This document shows positions 43,101 to 51,853 of a DNA stretch of 54,813 nt, in pieces. The first letter of the stretch is position 1. The number at the start of each line of letters is the position of its first letter. The notes under the pieces were generated by a model, which was not told where the DNA came from, did not search any database, and worked only from the letters and a program-made list of their open reading frames with translations. Made by a program: the position numbers and the translations under genes. Origin of the DNA: an uncultured Bacteroidaceae bacterium (GTDB lineage Bacteria; Bacteroidota; Bacteroidia; Bacteroidales; Bacteroidaceae); NCBI GenBank assembly GCA_905233465.1, contig CAJOEI010000028.1, forward strand, positions 1 through 54,813, in the 5' to 3' direction.

Positions 43101-45814
43101 CACCGGCACAACTAATGGCAACCATCTACGATGCCTCGCTCGATGCGCTGCAGTCACACTACTGGAGCTTCTATCTGCGACGCGCCTACAACATCAGCCA
43201 CCTCGACTACGCAGCTCGCAGCTACTTCTACAGCAACGGCGCCTACGAGAGCCTGTCTTTCGGCACCAAACAGTATTCGGCACCGAAGATGACATTCGAC
43301 ACCTTCGACAGCAAATGGCTTATCGGCTTGGACTTCATGTATAGGAGCAGAGATTATATGCTCTATGATGCCGCCATGCCTGCGCCAGAGCCCATGATGC
43401 ACAACATAAGCGCCAAAGCAAGCAGAAGTGTGGAAGAAGCAGCTGAGGAAGAAGCAGCACCACAGGCCAGCGAGGCCGAGACACCGGCAGCACCCCAGCA
43501 GGCCGGACAAGCTGATGGCGTGCGCACCAACTTCAACGAGACGGCAGCCTTCATACCACGCCTGATGGCCAATGCCAAGGGCGAGGTAACACTACGCTTC
43601 ACACTGCCCGAGAGCCTCACCACATGGCGACTTCTCGGACTGGCCCACACCAAGGACATGATGAGCGCCACCGTCAGCGCTGAGACCACCGCCCGCAAGG
43701 AACTCATGGCACGCCTCTATCTACCGCGTTTCCTGCGTGGCGGCGACAAGGCGAGCATCCGCGCTACCGTGCAGAACCTCACTGAAAAGCAACAAAATGG
43801 TCAGGCAACATTGGAGATCTTCGACCCCGAGACAGAACAGGTCATCCTGCGCCGTAAGACCACATTCACCGTTGCAGCCAACGGCGAGAGCGTGATGGCC
43901 TTCGACTACACACCCGAGGAACTGCCAACCGTAGTAGGTGTGCGCCTGACAGCCAAGGCAGGCACCTTCACCGACGGCGAGCAGCATCTGCTCACCATAC
44001 TGCCATCAAAGACATGGGTCACCGAGAGCGTGGAGATACGTGCCGACAGCATTGGAACCTTCACCACCGACCTCACCTCGCTGTTCAACTCCGACAGCCC
44101 AACAGCCACCAACAGACGGCTGACAGTGGAATACACCGCCCACCCCATCTGGCACGCACTGCAGGCACTGCCCTCGTTGCGACAGCCGGCATACGACGAT
44201 GTCATCTCCCTGACAACGGCACTCACCGCCACAGGCCTGTCAACCCACATCGCAGCCACCACACCACGCCTGCGCCAACTGGTTGAGGTGTGGCGCAAGG
44301 AGCAGGCTGCCGGCGGACCAGCCCTCGACAGCCGCCTGCAGCAGGATGAGGAGCTGAAGCAAATCATCCTCGACGAGACTCCATGGCTGCGCGAGGCCGA
44401 AAACGACGCCGACCGCAAGGCACGCCTCATCGACCTCTTCGACAGTGACTTAGCCCAGCAGCAATTAGGCACTTTGTCCGACAAGCTACGCCAGCGGCAG
44501 TCGGCCGACGGCGGCTTTGCATGGTTCCCAGGCATGCGCAGCAGCGAGATGATGACGCGCCTGGTGTGCATAGAGCTGGTGCGCCTGCGCACACTCACCG
44601 ACAACATGAGCCACCTACCGTCAAGTGTGCGCGATGACGTGAATGCCATACTGCGGACAGCCGTAGGCTTCATCGCACATGAGACAGCCGAGGATGTCAA
44701 GGACATGCGCAAGCTCGAGAAGAAAGGCGAGGAGGTCTCTACAGCATATCTCATGTACCTTGACTATGTCTATATCACGCAGCACGCCGGCGTCAGCCTG
44801 ACGAAGTCACAACAGTCTGACGTGCGCTATCTGCTTGACCACCTCAAGGGTAGCGTGGCCAGCATGAGCAACAACGAACGTGCCAAGGCCGCCATAGTCC
44901 TCAAAGGCGACGGTCGGGACAAGGAAGCAGCGAAGTACTTCGCATCGTTGCTGGAGCATTCCACGACAACGGCCGACCACGGCACGTTCTTCGACACTCC
45001 GAGTGGCAGCTTTGTACCCACAGGCAATAAGATCATAGTGCACACGGCAGCAATGGAGGCAGCACGCGTGATGGCTCCCGATGACGCCACACTGCACAAG
45101 GGCCTCAGCCGTTGGCTGTTACAGCAGAAGCGCACACAGATGTGGGAATCGTGCATCTGCACCTCGGATGCCATCTATGCTCTCGTCAGCGCCAGTGCCA
45201 CTGACCTCGCGTCCACTGCTGTCGACCGCATAACGCTCACCTACCCCAACAGCACCATGGACATTACACGCGCAGAGGCTGACGCATCCATAGCCGGACT
45301 GGGATATATCAAGCAGCAGATCAGCGACGGCAAGGCACCACGTAGCATCACCGTGGAGCGACAGACCGACAGCGAGGCATGGGGCGCTGTCTATGCCTCA
45401 TACCTCTCACCCATCGCTGACGTCGCTGCAGCATCAACGGGCCTCAACGTACGACGTGAGATGAACACCACAACGCCCAACGTCGGACAGCGCATCACCA
45501 TACGCTATGTCATCACAGCCGACCGCGACTACGAATACGTCCATCTCAGCGCCGAACGGCCAGCATGTGCCGAACCTGCCAGCATGCGCTCCGGCTACGA
45601 GTGGCGTGGCGGCCTGGGCTACTACCGTGCCGTGCATGACACACGCACTGACTATTTCTTCGACAGCCTGCCAAAGGGCACATACGTTTTGGAGGAAGAT
45701 GCGTTCATTGACCGCGAGGGCACATACACCACAGGCATCACCACACTGCGATGCCTCTATGCACCAGAGTACAATGCCCACACGACAGCTTTAACTGTCA
45801 CATCAGAACCCTAA
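40136..45814 (+). CDS. giant bacterial alpha-2-macroglobulin-like protein (MG2 family), thioester absent
   Basis: 1892 residues with signal peptide MKSFIFASLMSLTPLFAWA. The first ~300 residues are helical, TPR-like. MG-type β-sandwich domains follow, including the MG2 signature RLYTDRAIYRPGQTVHVGG (~528-546). An Ala/Glu-rich bait-like loop lies at ~1095-1125 (EEAAEEEAAPQASEAETP). The macroglobulin core LRFTLPESLTTWRLLGLAHT is clear. The α/α-toroid has DGGFAWFPGMRSSEMMTRLV. The thioester site, normally CxEQ, is replaced by ...LRQPAYDDVISL, so no covalent trapping is expected. Bacterial relatives are thought to inhibit host or rival proteases in the periplasm or at the surface. surE starts 6 bases after the stop. 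Confidence 0.88.
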   Translation: MKSFIFASLMSLTPLFAWADSYSRLWQQVEKYESDGLPKSAYDITQKILKKAERGGDRGQALSARLKSAALHQEWAPDSFFTDIKELEELRSAEKAPEAQAVYASVLAWLYESNRDRAQSHDLKMSSGDMREWTTEEYDSAAVDNWRRSMANPEVLVRARTKDWLPFIKQNKQSEYYRHDLLHVLWDRFRQQRNDIWSGTRPNKADMVRSIIEVYKAAGNREAALLVTLQWIDLQYGQSDAKLLRQAITDYGDLPVCAEAYLALANELLYSEAAEKVALCRECISRYPRYERIDAVRNKLSELLQPEVSWHGEHIYYPGRTYEWTVKSKNAQHLTLATYRMPASFHEPSLKANTINEAIAWVRTHGELVETIEQNLATTEPTQELNDTIRWEAYRPGTYVVVLTATATEPEARHTKVENYNVFRCTRLQTIHQNGLGAERTIVVDAMSGQPVQGAKVEFYSTESNSKRKVHATLTTDAEGRATLPHDKLKYTERLYLYTHVTLADDIWLPDETSYLGRGYGYHSSDIDTRIRLYTDRAIYRPGQTVHVGGLLYQQQHWEAETAAADTKVTLTLLDVNWKQVGECTVKTDEMGKISADFVLPAHGLPGAYHLRCTEPSASIEIRVEEYKRPTFEVSMDEAPDLSWPADSITLTGRAMGYNGVPVREARVTGNYRFTYPSWWWGYHRDDSPRVDIDTVESDSDGRFSVRVPLCNLPEESLRRGLTLELNVDVLSQAGETHQSGISVPLSTQPLRLRLSVPSQQDRDRMEEIGITLVSSTGKPTDGSVEWTIYPAANGKRASEEVVRSGIITTEDKHITFPTQSLADLTSGQYELFVKATAGEATCEGKGYFIIFGMSDTKLPKPTEDWLYCPDDTFAPDKPARVMVGTCLQDVAFYYCIVAADSVMEEHLIRLDDEMRTLEIPYNADYGDGATLHTAFVKDGKSHLESQSMRLALPDKTLRWEWTSFRDRVHPGDSETWTLRITRPDGTPAPAQLMATIYDASLDALQSHYWSFYLRRAYNISHLDYAARSYFYSNGAYESLSFGTKQYSAPKMTFDTFDSKWLIGLDFMYRSRDYMLYDAAMPAPEPMMHNISAKASRSVEEAAEEEAAPQASEAETPAAPQQAGQADGVRTNFNETAAFIPRLMANAKGEVTLRFTLPESLTTWRLLGLAHTKDMMSATVSAETTARKELMARLYLPRFLRGGDKASIRATVQNLTEKQQNGQATLEIFDPETEQVILRRKTTFTVAANGESVMAFDYTPEELPTVVGVRLTAKAGTFTDGEQHLLTILPSKTWVTESVEIRADSIGTFTTDLTSLFNSDSPTATNRRLTVEYTAHPIWHALQALPSLRQPAYDDVISLTTALTATGLSTHIAATTPRLRQLVEVWRKEQAAGGPALDSRLQQDEELKQIILDETPWLREAENDADRKARLIDLFDSDLAQQQLGTLSDKLRQRQSADGGFAWFPGMRSSEMMTRLVCIELVRLRTLTDNMSHLPSSVRDDVNAILRTAVGFIAHETAEDVKDMRKLEKKGEEVSTAYLMYLDYVYITQHAGVSLTKSQQSDVRYLLDHLKGSVASMSNNERAKAAIVLKGDGRDKEAAKYFASLLEHSTTTADHGTFFDTPSGSFVPTGNKIIVHTAAMEAARVMAPDDATLHKGLSRWLLQQKRTQMWESCICTSDAIYALVSASATDLASTAVDRITLTYPNSTMDITRAEADASIAGLGYIKQQISDGKAPRSITVERQTDSEAWGAVYASYLSPIADVAAASTGLNVRREMNTTTPNVGQRITIRYVITADRDYEYVHLSAERPACAEPASMRSGYEWRGGLGYYRAVHDTRTDYFFDSLPKGTYVLEEDAFIDREGTYTTGITTLRCLYAPEYNAHTTALTVTSEP

Positions 45815-45820
45815 ATCACA

Positions 45821-46672
45821 ATGCCCCTTCCACTGATTCTCATAACCAACGATGATGGCTACGACGCCCGCGGCATACAAGTGCTCGCGGGCGCCGTCAA
45901 TCGTCTTGGAGAAGTCTACATTGTCGCGCCCGATGGCGGACGCTCTGGCGTGGCATGCGCCATATCCAGCACCACACCCGTCAGCTTTGCCAACTATCGC
46001 CATCAGTCTGACATATTCCACGAGGCCACCATGCCCGACGCTTTTGAGGCCACCATGCCCGACGCTTTTCCGTCGGGCTACTCCCCAAGCATCCACCTCT
46101 ATTCATGCACCGGCACACCCGTGGACTGTGTTAAGCTCGCCATAGAACGCATACTCCCGCGCCGCCCCGACCTCATCCTCAGCGGCATCAACCACGGCGA
46201 CAACGCCAGCATCAGCATACACTACAGCGGCACCATGGGAGCCGCCATGGAGGGGTGCATGAAGGACATACCCAGCATCGGTGTGTCGCTCTATCTGCGG
46301 CGTGGCGAGACCTATGACGACCATCCTGTGCCACCCGACACCCTCACCGCCATCGCCGATCTATGCGAACGTGTGCTCGCACAGGGACTGCCACAAGGCG
46401 TTTGCCTGAACATCAACATTCCCCAAAGCGACCACTTCGGCGGCTGGCAGGTATGCCGACAGACACGCGGACAGTGGACAGCCGAATGGCTGCCTACAGA
46501 CAGCCCCAACACCTTCCACCTGACAGGTACATTCACCGACCTCGAACCACACGCCACCGATACCGACTTTGCAGCACTGCGAGCCGGACGATGCTCCATA
46601 GTGCCCATACACGTCGACATGACGGCACACCAAGCCATCGAAACCATTAAGCACAACTTAGTTGGCACTTAA
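45821..46672 (+). CDS. surE: 5'/3'-nucleotidase SurE with repeat insertion
   Basis: Removes phosphate from nucleoside 5'- and 3'-monophosphates. 283 residues, somewhat longer than usual. Metal-binding NDDGYDARGI (Asp11, Asp12), APDGGRSGVACAIS, YSCTGTPVDCVKLAIER and LILSGINHGDNASI are diagnostic. Between the conserved SSTTPVSF and YSCTGTP blocks lie ~22 extra residues, including the exact duplication EATMPDAF-EATMPDAF, encoded by a 24-bp tandem repeat plus a GC-rich palindrome. The insertion is in frame and in a surface loop region, so activity may be kept. It lies 6 bases after the macroglobulin-like gene and 5 before lpxB. Confidence 0.94.
   Translation: MPLPLILITNDDGYDARGIQVLAGAVNRLGEVYIVAPDGGRSGVACAISSTTPVSFANYRHQSDIFHEATMPDAFEATMPDAFPSGYSPSIHLYSCTGTPVDCVKLAIERILPRRPDLILSGINHGDNASISIHYSGTMGAAMEGCMKDIPSIGVSLYLRRGETYDDHPVPPDTLTAIADLCERVLAQGLPQGVCLNINIPQSDHFGGWQVCRQTRGQWTAEWLPTDSPNTFHLTGTFTDLEPHATDTDFAALRAGRCSIVPIHVDMTAHQAIETIKHNLVGT
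46022..46078 (+). repeat. 24-bp tandem duplication and palindrome inside surE
   Basis: GAGGCCACCATGCCCGACGC + TTTT occurs at 46022-46045 and again at 46046-46069. The second copy continues into a perfect hairpin GCCCGACG-CTTTTC-CGTCGGGC (46057-46078). Together they account for the extra residues of SurE. Confidence 0.85.
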
Positions 46673-46677
46673 GCTCC

Positions 46678-47847
46678 ATGAAGTACTACCTCATTGCAGG
46701 CGAAGCCAGCGGCGACCTGCATGCATCACATCTCATAGCCGCCATCAGCAGCTGCGACCCGCAAGCTGATTTCCGCGGCATCGGAGGCGACTTGATGGCA
46801 GCCCAAGGCATGACGCTGGTGCAGCACTACCGTGACTTAGCCTACATGGGCGTCGTGGCCGTGGTGTTGCATGCGCGCACCATTCTACGTGGCATGCGCC
46901 GCTGTCGCGAGGACATCGTGTCGTGGCAGCCCGACGTGGTCATTCTTGTCGATTATCCGGGCTTCAATCTCAAGATGGCACGCTTCGTGCACGCCCAAGC
47001 CCTGTGCCCCGTCTACTACTACATCGCGCCCAAGCTATGGGCGTGGAAGGAGTGGCGCATCAAGGCCCTGCGCCGCGATGTGGACAAGGTATTCTCCATA
47101 CTCCCCTTTGAGGTCAGTTTCTTCGAGGGCAAACACGGCTTGCCCATTCACTATGTCGGCAATCCGAGCTTAGACGAAGTCGACGACTACCTCCACCACC
47201 GGCAGCCCGTCCACACAGGCGGGAGTGAGCTCCCCATCATCGCCATCCTCTGCGGCAGCCGCCTTCAGGAAGTGCGCAACAACCTATGGCGTATGCTCGC
47301 CGCGGCACAGCCATATGCCCACACACACCGCATCGTCATAGCAGCCTTCAACACCATACCACGCACCTTCTACGACAAATACATAGCCGTGGCACGACGT
47401 CGCACACATTCTGACATTCCCGTCGAAATCATCTACGACCACACCTACGACATCCTCGCCACAGCAACAGCAGCACTCGTCACCAGCGGAACGGCCACGC
47501 TCGAGACAGCACTGTTCCGCGTGCCACAAGTAGTATGCTATTTCATACCTGCGCGCCGTCTCGCAGCATTGCTGCGCCGCATACTCATCAAGGTGCCATA
47601 CATCTCTCTCGTCAACCTCATCGCAGGCACAGAAGTGGTGCCCGAACTCGTATGCCACGAGATGACGCCAAGCCGTTGCCGTGCCCATCTGGCAGCCATC
47701 TTGCCAGGAGGCGAGAGCAGAGAGACGATGCTACAAGGCTACGACCTCATGCGCCAGAAGCTGCAGCCCGCCACATCCGAACATGCTACAAGGCTCACAG
47801 CCCCACAGCGAGCAGCACAGCTAATGCTGAAAGAGATACAAGCATAA
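46678..47847 (+). CDS. lpxB: lipid-A-disaccharide synthase
   Basis: Condenses UDP-2,3-diacylglucosamine and lipid X to form the lipid A disaccharide at the inner membrane, which confirms a Gram-negative LPS-making cell. 389 residues, normal for GT19. The start block YYLIAGEASGDLHASHLI, FRGIGGDLMAAQGM, YMGVVAVVLH, DYPGFNLKMA, YYIAPKLWAWKEWRIK, FSILPFEVSFF, HYVGNPSLDEV and VTSGTATLETALF are all diagnostic. It is the last gene of the run macroglobulin-surE-lpxB and ends at a strong hairpin. Confidence 0.97.
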   Translation: MKYYLIAGEASGDLHASHLIAAISSCDPQADFRGIGGDLMAAQGMTLVQHYRDLAYMGVVAVVLHARTILRGMRRCREDIVSWQPDVVILVDYPGFNLKMARFVHAQALCPVYYYIAPKLWAWKEWRIKALRRDVDKVFSILPFEVSFFEGKHGLPIHYVGNPSLDEVDDYLHHRQPVHTGGSELPIIAILCGSRLQEVRNNLWRMLAAAQPYAHTHRIVIAAFNTIPRTFYDKYIAVARRRTHSDIPVEIIYDHTYDILATATAALVTSGTATLETALFRVPQVVCYFIPARRLAALLRRILIKVPYISLVNLIAGTEVVPELVCHEMTPSRCRAHLAAILPGGESRETMLQGYDLMRQKLQPATSEHATRLTAPQRAAQLMLKEIQA

Positions 47848-47854
47848 ATCAAAC

Positions 47855-47886
47855 GAGGCTGTGGCAATCAATGTTGCCACAGCCTC
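47855..47886. terminator. hairpin between convergent lpxB and the GH43 gene
   Basis: A perfect 13-bp stem GAGGCTGTGGCAA / TTGCCACAGCCTC with a 6-base loop, 7 bases after the lpxB stop, followed by ATTATATATAT. On the minus strand it is followed by GTTTGATTT. It likely serves both genes. Confidence 0.8.
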
Positions 47887-47910
47887 ATTATATATATGTT
47901 CGCGCGCGCG

Positions 47911-50802
47911 TTACCTCACGTTGTATATCTTGCGGCCTCTTGTTATCTTAATGCCGTGTGATGAGTTGGCCGTCGCCGGTCGGCCGCTGAGGTCGTAGTA
48001 TTTACCATCCGCGTTCCCGCCATTTGAGGGAGCGCTTTCTGTATTATGTATTGTCACATCATGGATGGCATCGGCTCCTGCTGGTGTGAAGTCCGTGCGT
48101 CGTCCTGTGGCGGCATAGAGCGCCTTCACATCGTTGGCTGTCAGTGCGCGTGCATAGATGAGGATGTCATCGAAGTCTGCAGCAGCCGAGCCGTCGCGTC
48201 CTCCCACACCTGTCTGTATGAAGCCGGCAGCCTTGACAAAGTCGATGAGGCTGTTGTAGTCAAATGCCTTGGCTGCCTGTGTCACGTTGGCGGATGTGGA
48301 TGCTGTTGACACGAATGAGGTATGCGACTTGCGCGAGCCGTTGACATATATGGCAACGCCGTCGGCAACCGATGCCGTGACGACGACATGCGACCATGTG
48401 CCGGCAGGGATATATCCCGTGACCTTCTTCTGTGGCATATTGATGGCGAAGGTGTCTGTGGACGTGATGAAGTATAGCGCCGCATTGCCAGTGAGGTAGA
48501 GGCGCTTGCTCACAGCGGCAAGGTTGCCCTGTTTGTCGGTGATGCTCCACAACGTCGACCACAGGTCGTCAGCATCCTCTGGCTTGATCCATGTTGCTAT
48601 GGTGAATCCTTCCATCTCCGTGCGCGATGCCAGGGGATTGGTGATGCGCATGAAGCTCTCCGCCTTGGCGGCACCCGCCCACTGGTGCAGTACGTTGCCA
48701 TAACGTGTGGCATCAGCCACGAGCGTGGGACTCTGGGTCTGGCCAGCGTGTCCGAAGTATGCTGTCTGAGCGGTGTTATAGGCATTGGCCAACGGCTTCT
48801 GCTCGCAGTCGTAGTAGGCCGCGATGTCCGTGCGGAAGTCACCTTCAATGGTCGTAGCACGCAATGCCTTGACATTGAAGCTCTGCTCATAGTAGTCGTT
48901 GCCGGCTGCTATGCGGCAAGTGAGCGTCACAGACACGTCCTCGCTGATAGGCGAGTACTCACCCGTGTTGGATATGACATCCGGTCGCGAGCTGGTCCAC
49001 TCTACTGTAGCCCCCCATTTGGGCGTGTATCCGCCGAGCGGCAGATGGCGATTGATGGTCTGGTTGTTCTTCACGGGGAAGGTGTAGTTCTTCATCGCGT
49101 AAGCCACGGCAGCCTTATTCTCGAGGCGGAAGGCCCACAGGCTGACACCCGACTTGGCCTGTGCCGTGATGCCGATGGCCGGCAATGTGGTGCCATCAAG
49201 CGTCTGCTGCACCACCACGCCATTGTATGTCGTCGAACCTGCCTTGAGGCTGATGTATGCTGTGCCATTGGTCATAGACCATGAACCCGTGAGGTCACCC
49301 TCGATGCGTCCGTTAGCCGTGAGCGTGACGGTGACGGGTGTAACCTCCTCAAACTCGTCATGGTTCATCTTATAGCGATGGATAAGCACATCGTATGTGC
49401 CGGCAATCTCGTCCTTGGTATAGCGACATCCGGCAGCCACGCTCTGGTCCGTATCCGTCTCGCCGTCGAACTCAAATGGTGCGGCACACGGCCATCCGTC
49501 GCTGTTGAGCAGTAGCTGGCGCACACGCACCTGATGACCGGCCGTGCCGTTGTTGAACTTGGTGTGGTAAACCACGAAGTTGCGCCCAGCGCCGTCCGCG
49601 GTGGCACTGTTGTGTCCCTGAGCGCATTCGCCCACAGTCTGCAAGCCCCAACCGTTGTAAGCTCCCATCAGCTTCATGCCGCCGTTGGTCTGCGCCCCCG
49701 GACCATAGTTGAGCCAATAGCGGTCGTGGTAGCAGGCGTCGTGGTCTGTGGCGTCGACATACATCCCGTCGGGCGTGGCGGAACGGAAGATACGCATCTC
49801 ATAACCGCCGTCGGGAGCAAAGCCGCCATAGCTCATGAAGAGATAATAATAGTTGCCGATATGCTGTATGTACGAGCCCTCACCGCTACTGTAGTAGCCG
49901 CCGGCGATGCGCTTGCCGAAGTACGGATCGCTCAATGCGCGACCCTGACCGTCGTTCTCGGTGGGATAGGTGTAGGTGTAGTCGCGCAGTCCCGTCTGCT
50001 TGTCCAGGCGTATGATGAATATGCCTCCGCTCCACGAACCGTAGGTCATCCACAGCTCACCCTGCTCGTCGAAGAACACACACGGGTCGATGTCGTTTGT
50101 CCACCATCTGCCCCAGTCGCTGCCCTTGTTGTAGCGTGCTGGCAGGCTGTTTTGTGTGCCTATGACAAGCTCCAGGTCGGTCTTCTTCCAGCTGATGGCA
50201 GCATTGGTGCCGTTGATGAATCCGCTGTAGTGCACAGGCCCCTGATAGACATACGGTCCGGTTATCTTGTCAGCGGTGAGCAGCACTATCACCGAGTGCC
50301 AGTTGTCGCCATTGATGCTCATATACATCATCCACTTGCCGCTGTTGGGGTTGTATATCAGGTCCGGTGCCCACATATTGCCATCGATGTTCCAATCGGC
50401 CTGGTCAGCGTTGGCCCATGCCTTGGCATCAAAGGGACCGAACGCCACGTCCTGCGGCTGACCGCCTACGAGTGCGCGTACGGTCTTCGTGGCGTTGTCC
50501 GAGAAGGCGTCGGCGTATGCACATTTCACTGCTGTGCCGTTGGCACTGAGCTTGCCAAAAAGGTTGTCGCAGTTGAGCCCTGTCCAGTTGACCATGTTGT
50601 CGGTGCTGGTGGCCCAACCGCGGTGTGAACCGATGATATAGAACGTCTGCCCTGTGGTGTGCACCACACTGGGGTCGTGCACGCTAACTGCCTTGTGCGT
50701 GCGTGTCTTGTAGATGTTGTTGATGTCGACTGTTGTCAGCTGTTCGGCCGCGGCTGTCAGGCAGCACACCAGCATGATGACGGAAGCTAATGAACGGTGC
50801 AT
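47911..50802 (-). CDS. secreted GH43 arabinan-type glycosidase with Ig-like, LamG-like and sorting-tail domains
   Basis: About 963 residues. ATG 50802 (MHRSLASVIMLVCC) gives a proper signal peptide; the longer frame overlaps the promoter. The five-bladed GH43 domain has VHDPSVVHT (general base Asp), MWAPDLIYN (pKa-modulating Asp) and GGYYSSGEGSYIQHIG (general acid Glu), followed by FMSYGGFAPDGGYEM, a pattern of arabinan-degrading subfamilies. An insertion between blades 1 and 2 is present. Then come a β domain (DVLIHRYKMNHDEF), a bacterial Ig-like domain (EWTSSRPDVISNTGEYSP), a LamG-like domain (EGFTIATWIKPEDADD) and the tail YYDLSGRPATA...KITRGRKIYNV. With the GH51 enzyme at 53182 it suggests arabinan or arabinoxylan use. 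Confidence 0.88.
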   Translation of the reverse strand: MHRSLASVIMLVCCLTAAAEQLTTVDINNIYKTRTHKAVSVHDPSVVHTTGQTFYIIGSHRGWATSTDNMVNWTGLNCDNLFGKLSANGTAVKCAYADAFSDNATKTVRALVGGQPQDVAFGPFDAKAWANADQADWNIDGNMWAPDLIYNPNSGKWMMYMSINGDNWHSVIVLLTADKITGPYVYQGPVHYSGFINGTNAAISWKKTDLELVIGTQNSLPARYNKGSDWGRWWTNDIDPCVFFDEQGELWMTYGSWSGGIFIIRLDKQTGLRDYTYTYPTENDGQGRALSDPYFGKRIAGGYYSSGEGSYIQHIGNYYYLFMSYGGFAPDGGYEMRIFRSATPDGMYVDATDHDACYHDRYWLNYGPGAQTNGGMKLMGAYNGWGLQTVGECAQGHNSATADGAGRNFVVYHTKFNNGTAGHQVRVRQLLLNSDGWPCAAPFEFDGETDTDQSVAAGCRYTKDEIAGTYDVLIHRYKMNHDEFEEVTPVTVTLTANGRIEGDLTGSWSMTNGTAYISLKAGSTTYNGVVVQQTLDGTTLPAIGITAQAKSGVSLWAFRLENKAAVAYAMKNYTFPVKNNQTINRHLPLGGYTPKWGATVEWTSSRPDVISNTGEYSPISEDVSVTLTCRIAAGNDYYEQSFNVKALRATTIEGDFRTDIAAYYDCEQKPLANAYNTAQTAYFGHAGQTQSPTLVADATRYGNVLHQWAGAAKAESFMRITNPLASRTEMEGFTIATWIKPEDADDLWSTLWSITDKQGNLAAVSKRLYLTGNAALYFITSTDTFAINMPQKKVTGYIPAGTWSHVVVTASVADGVAIYVNGSRKSHTSFVSTASTSANVTQAAKAFDYNSLIDFVKAAGFIQTGVGGRDGSAAADFDDILIYARALTANDVKALYAATGRRTDFTPAGADAIHDVTIHNTESAPSNGGNADGKYYDLSGRPATANSSHGIKITRGRKIYNVR

Positions 50803-50831
50803 AGACGATAGATTGGAGGATATTTGCGCCG

Positions 50832-50839
50832 CAAAGTTA
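50832..50839 (-). promoter_or_regulatory. -7 box of the GH43 gene
   Basis: TAACTTTG on the minus strand, 29 bases upstream of the chosen ATG. No clear -33 partner. Confidence 0.55.
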
Positions 50840-50900
50840 TACAAAAAAACCAAAAAATGCTGAGTTATACTACTAATTTACTTAAATATGACATAAGTTT

Positions 50901-50932
50901 TTTGGTCAAGTCGGTGGAAAAGCCGTTCTTTG
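50901..50932 (+). promoter_or_regulatory. possible promoter of the OmpA-family lipoprotein gene
   Basis: TTTG (50901-50904) and GTTCTTTG (50925-50932) are spaced by 20 bases. The spacing is right, but the -7 box misses the leading TA, so this is tentative. Confidence 0.35.
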
Positions 50933-51004
50933 TAGCGCAAAAAGGCATAGCGGCATCGCTATTCGCCTTACAAATTAACAGAATAACACATTAACAAACC
51001 GCTT

Positions 51005-51853
51005 ATGAAGAAACTCATCATCATTGCCGCAGCAGGCCTCATGCTGACCTCCTGCGCCAGCAAGAAGAAATTCACGGAATTGCAGACCAACTACACCACC
51101 CTGCAGACACAGTATCAGCAGGCCAAGGAGGAGCTGGCAGGCAAGACCGCTACCATCAAGAGCCTTGAGGAGCGTCTGGCTGAGGCCAAGGCCAACAACG
51201 AACAGTTGCGCGCACAGTACACACAGCTGCAGCAGTCGTTGGACAAGAGCATCGCCCAGAACACCGAGGGTAACATCAACATCTCCAAGCTCGTGGACGA
51301 GATCAACGCCTCCAACAAGTTCATCAAGCAGCTCGTGGAAGCCAAGGACAAGAGCGACAGCCTGAACATGGTGCTGACCAACAACCTCACACGCTCGCTG
51401 ACCAAGGAGGAACTCTCAGAGGTCGACGTTCAGGTGCTCAAGGGTGTGGTCTACATCTCTCTGGCCGACAATATGCTCTATCAGAGCGGCAGCTACCAGA
51501 TCAACGACCGCGCTGCCGAGACGCTGTCCAAGATTGCCAAGATCATCAACGACTATCGCGACTATGAGGTCCTCATCGAGGGCAACACCGACAACGTGCC
51601 CATCAGCCGCGAGAACATCCGCAACAACTGGGATCTGGCAGCTCTGCGCGCATCAAGCGTGGTGCAGGAGTTGCAGAACCGCTATGGCGTAGACCCCAAG
51701 CGCATGACAGCAGGCAGCCGTGGCGAGTACAACCCCATTGCTGACAACGACACTCCGCTGGGCCGCCAGCGCAACCGCCGCACACAAATCATCATCACGC
51801 CCAAGCTCGACGAGTTCCTCGAACTCATCGACCAGGCTCCGGCTGAGGATTAA
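51005..51853 (+). CDS. OmpA-family lipoprotein with coiled coil
   Basis: 282 residues. The lipoprotein signal MKKLIIIAAAGLMLTSCASKK has its lipobox Cys at 17. Residues ~25-120 form a long coiled coil (TELQTNYTTLQTQYQQAKEE, LEERLAEAKANNEQLRAQY), as in proteins that span from outer membrane to wall. The C-terminal OmpA-like domain (~160-270) has LIEGNTDNVPISRENIRNNW (peptidoglycan-binding Asp region), LAALRASSVVQELQ and GRQRNRRTQIIITP (conserved Arg). It likely tethers the outer membrane to peptidoglycan. Its 3' end overlaps the convergent mnmA by 29 bases. Confidence 0.9.
   Translation: MKKLIIIAAAGLMLTSCASKKKFTELQTNYTTLQTQYQQAKEELAGKTATIKSLEERLAEAKANNEQLRAQYTQLQQSLDKSIAQNTEGNINISKLVDEINASNKFIKQLVEAKDKSDSLNMVLTNNLTRSLTKEELSEVDVQVLKGVVYISLADNMLYQSGSYQINDRAAETLSKIAKIINDYRDYEVLIEGNTDNVPISRENIRNNWDLAALRASSVVQELQNRYGVDPKRMTAGSRGEYNPIADNDTPLGRQRNRRTQIIITPKLDEFLELIDQAPAED

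Noticed and set aside
47887..47910. Alternating (TA)n and (CG)n tract, possible Z-DNA or regulatory site
   Set aside because: It is short and lies between convergent genes after a terminator; chance low-complexity sequence is enough to explain it.
49534..50628. 364-codon open frame on the plus strand opposite the GH43 gene
   Set aside because: It lies entirely antisense to the GH43 catalytic domain, with no signal, motif or promoter of its own.
51825..51853. 29-bp overlap of mnmA and the OmpA-family gene as a sign of annotation error
   Set aside because: Both C-termini are plausible and both frames are intact; short convergent overlaps are common.
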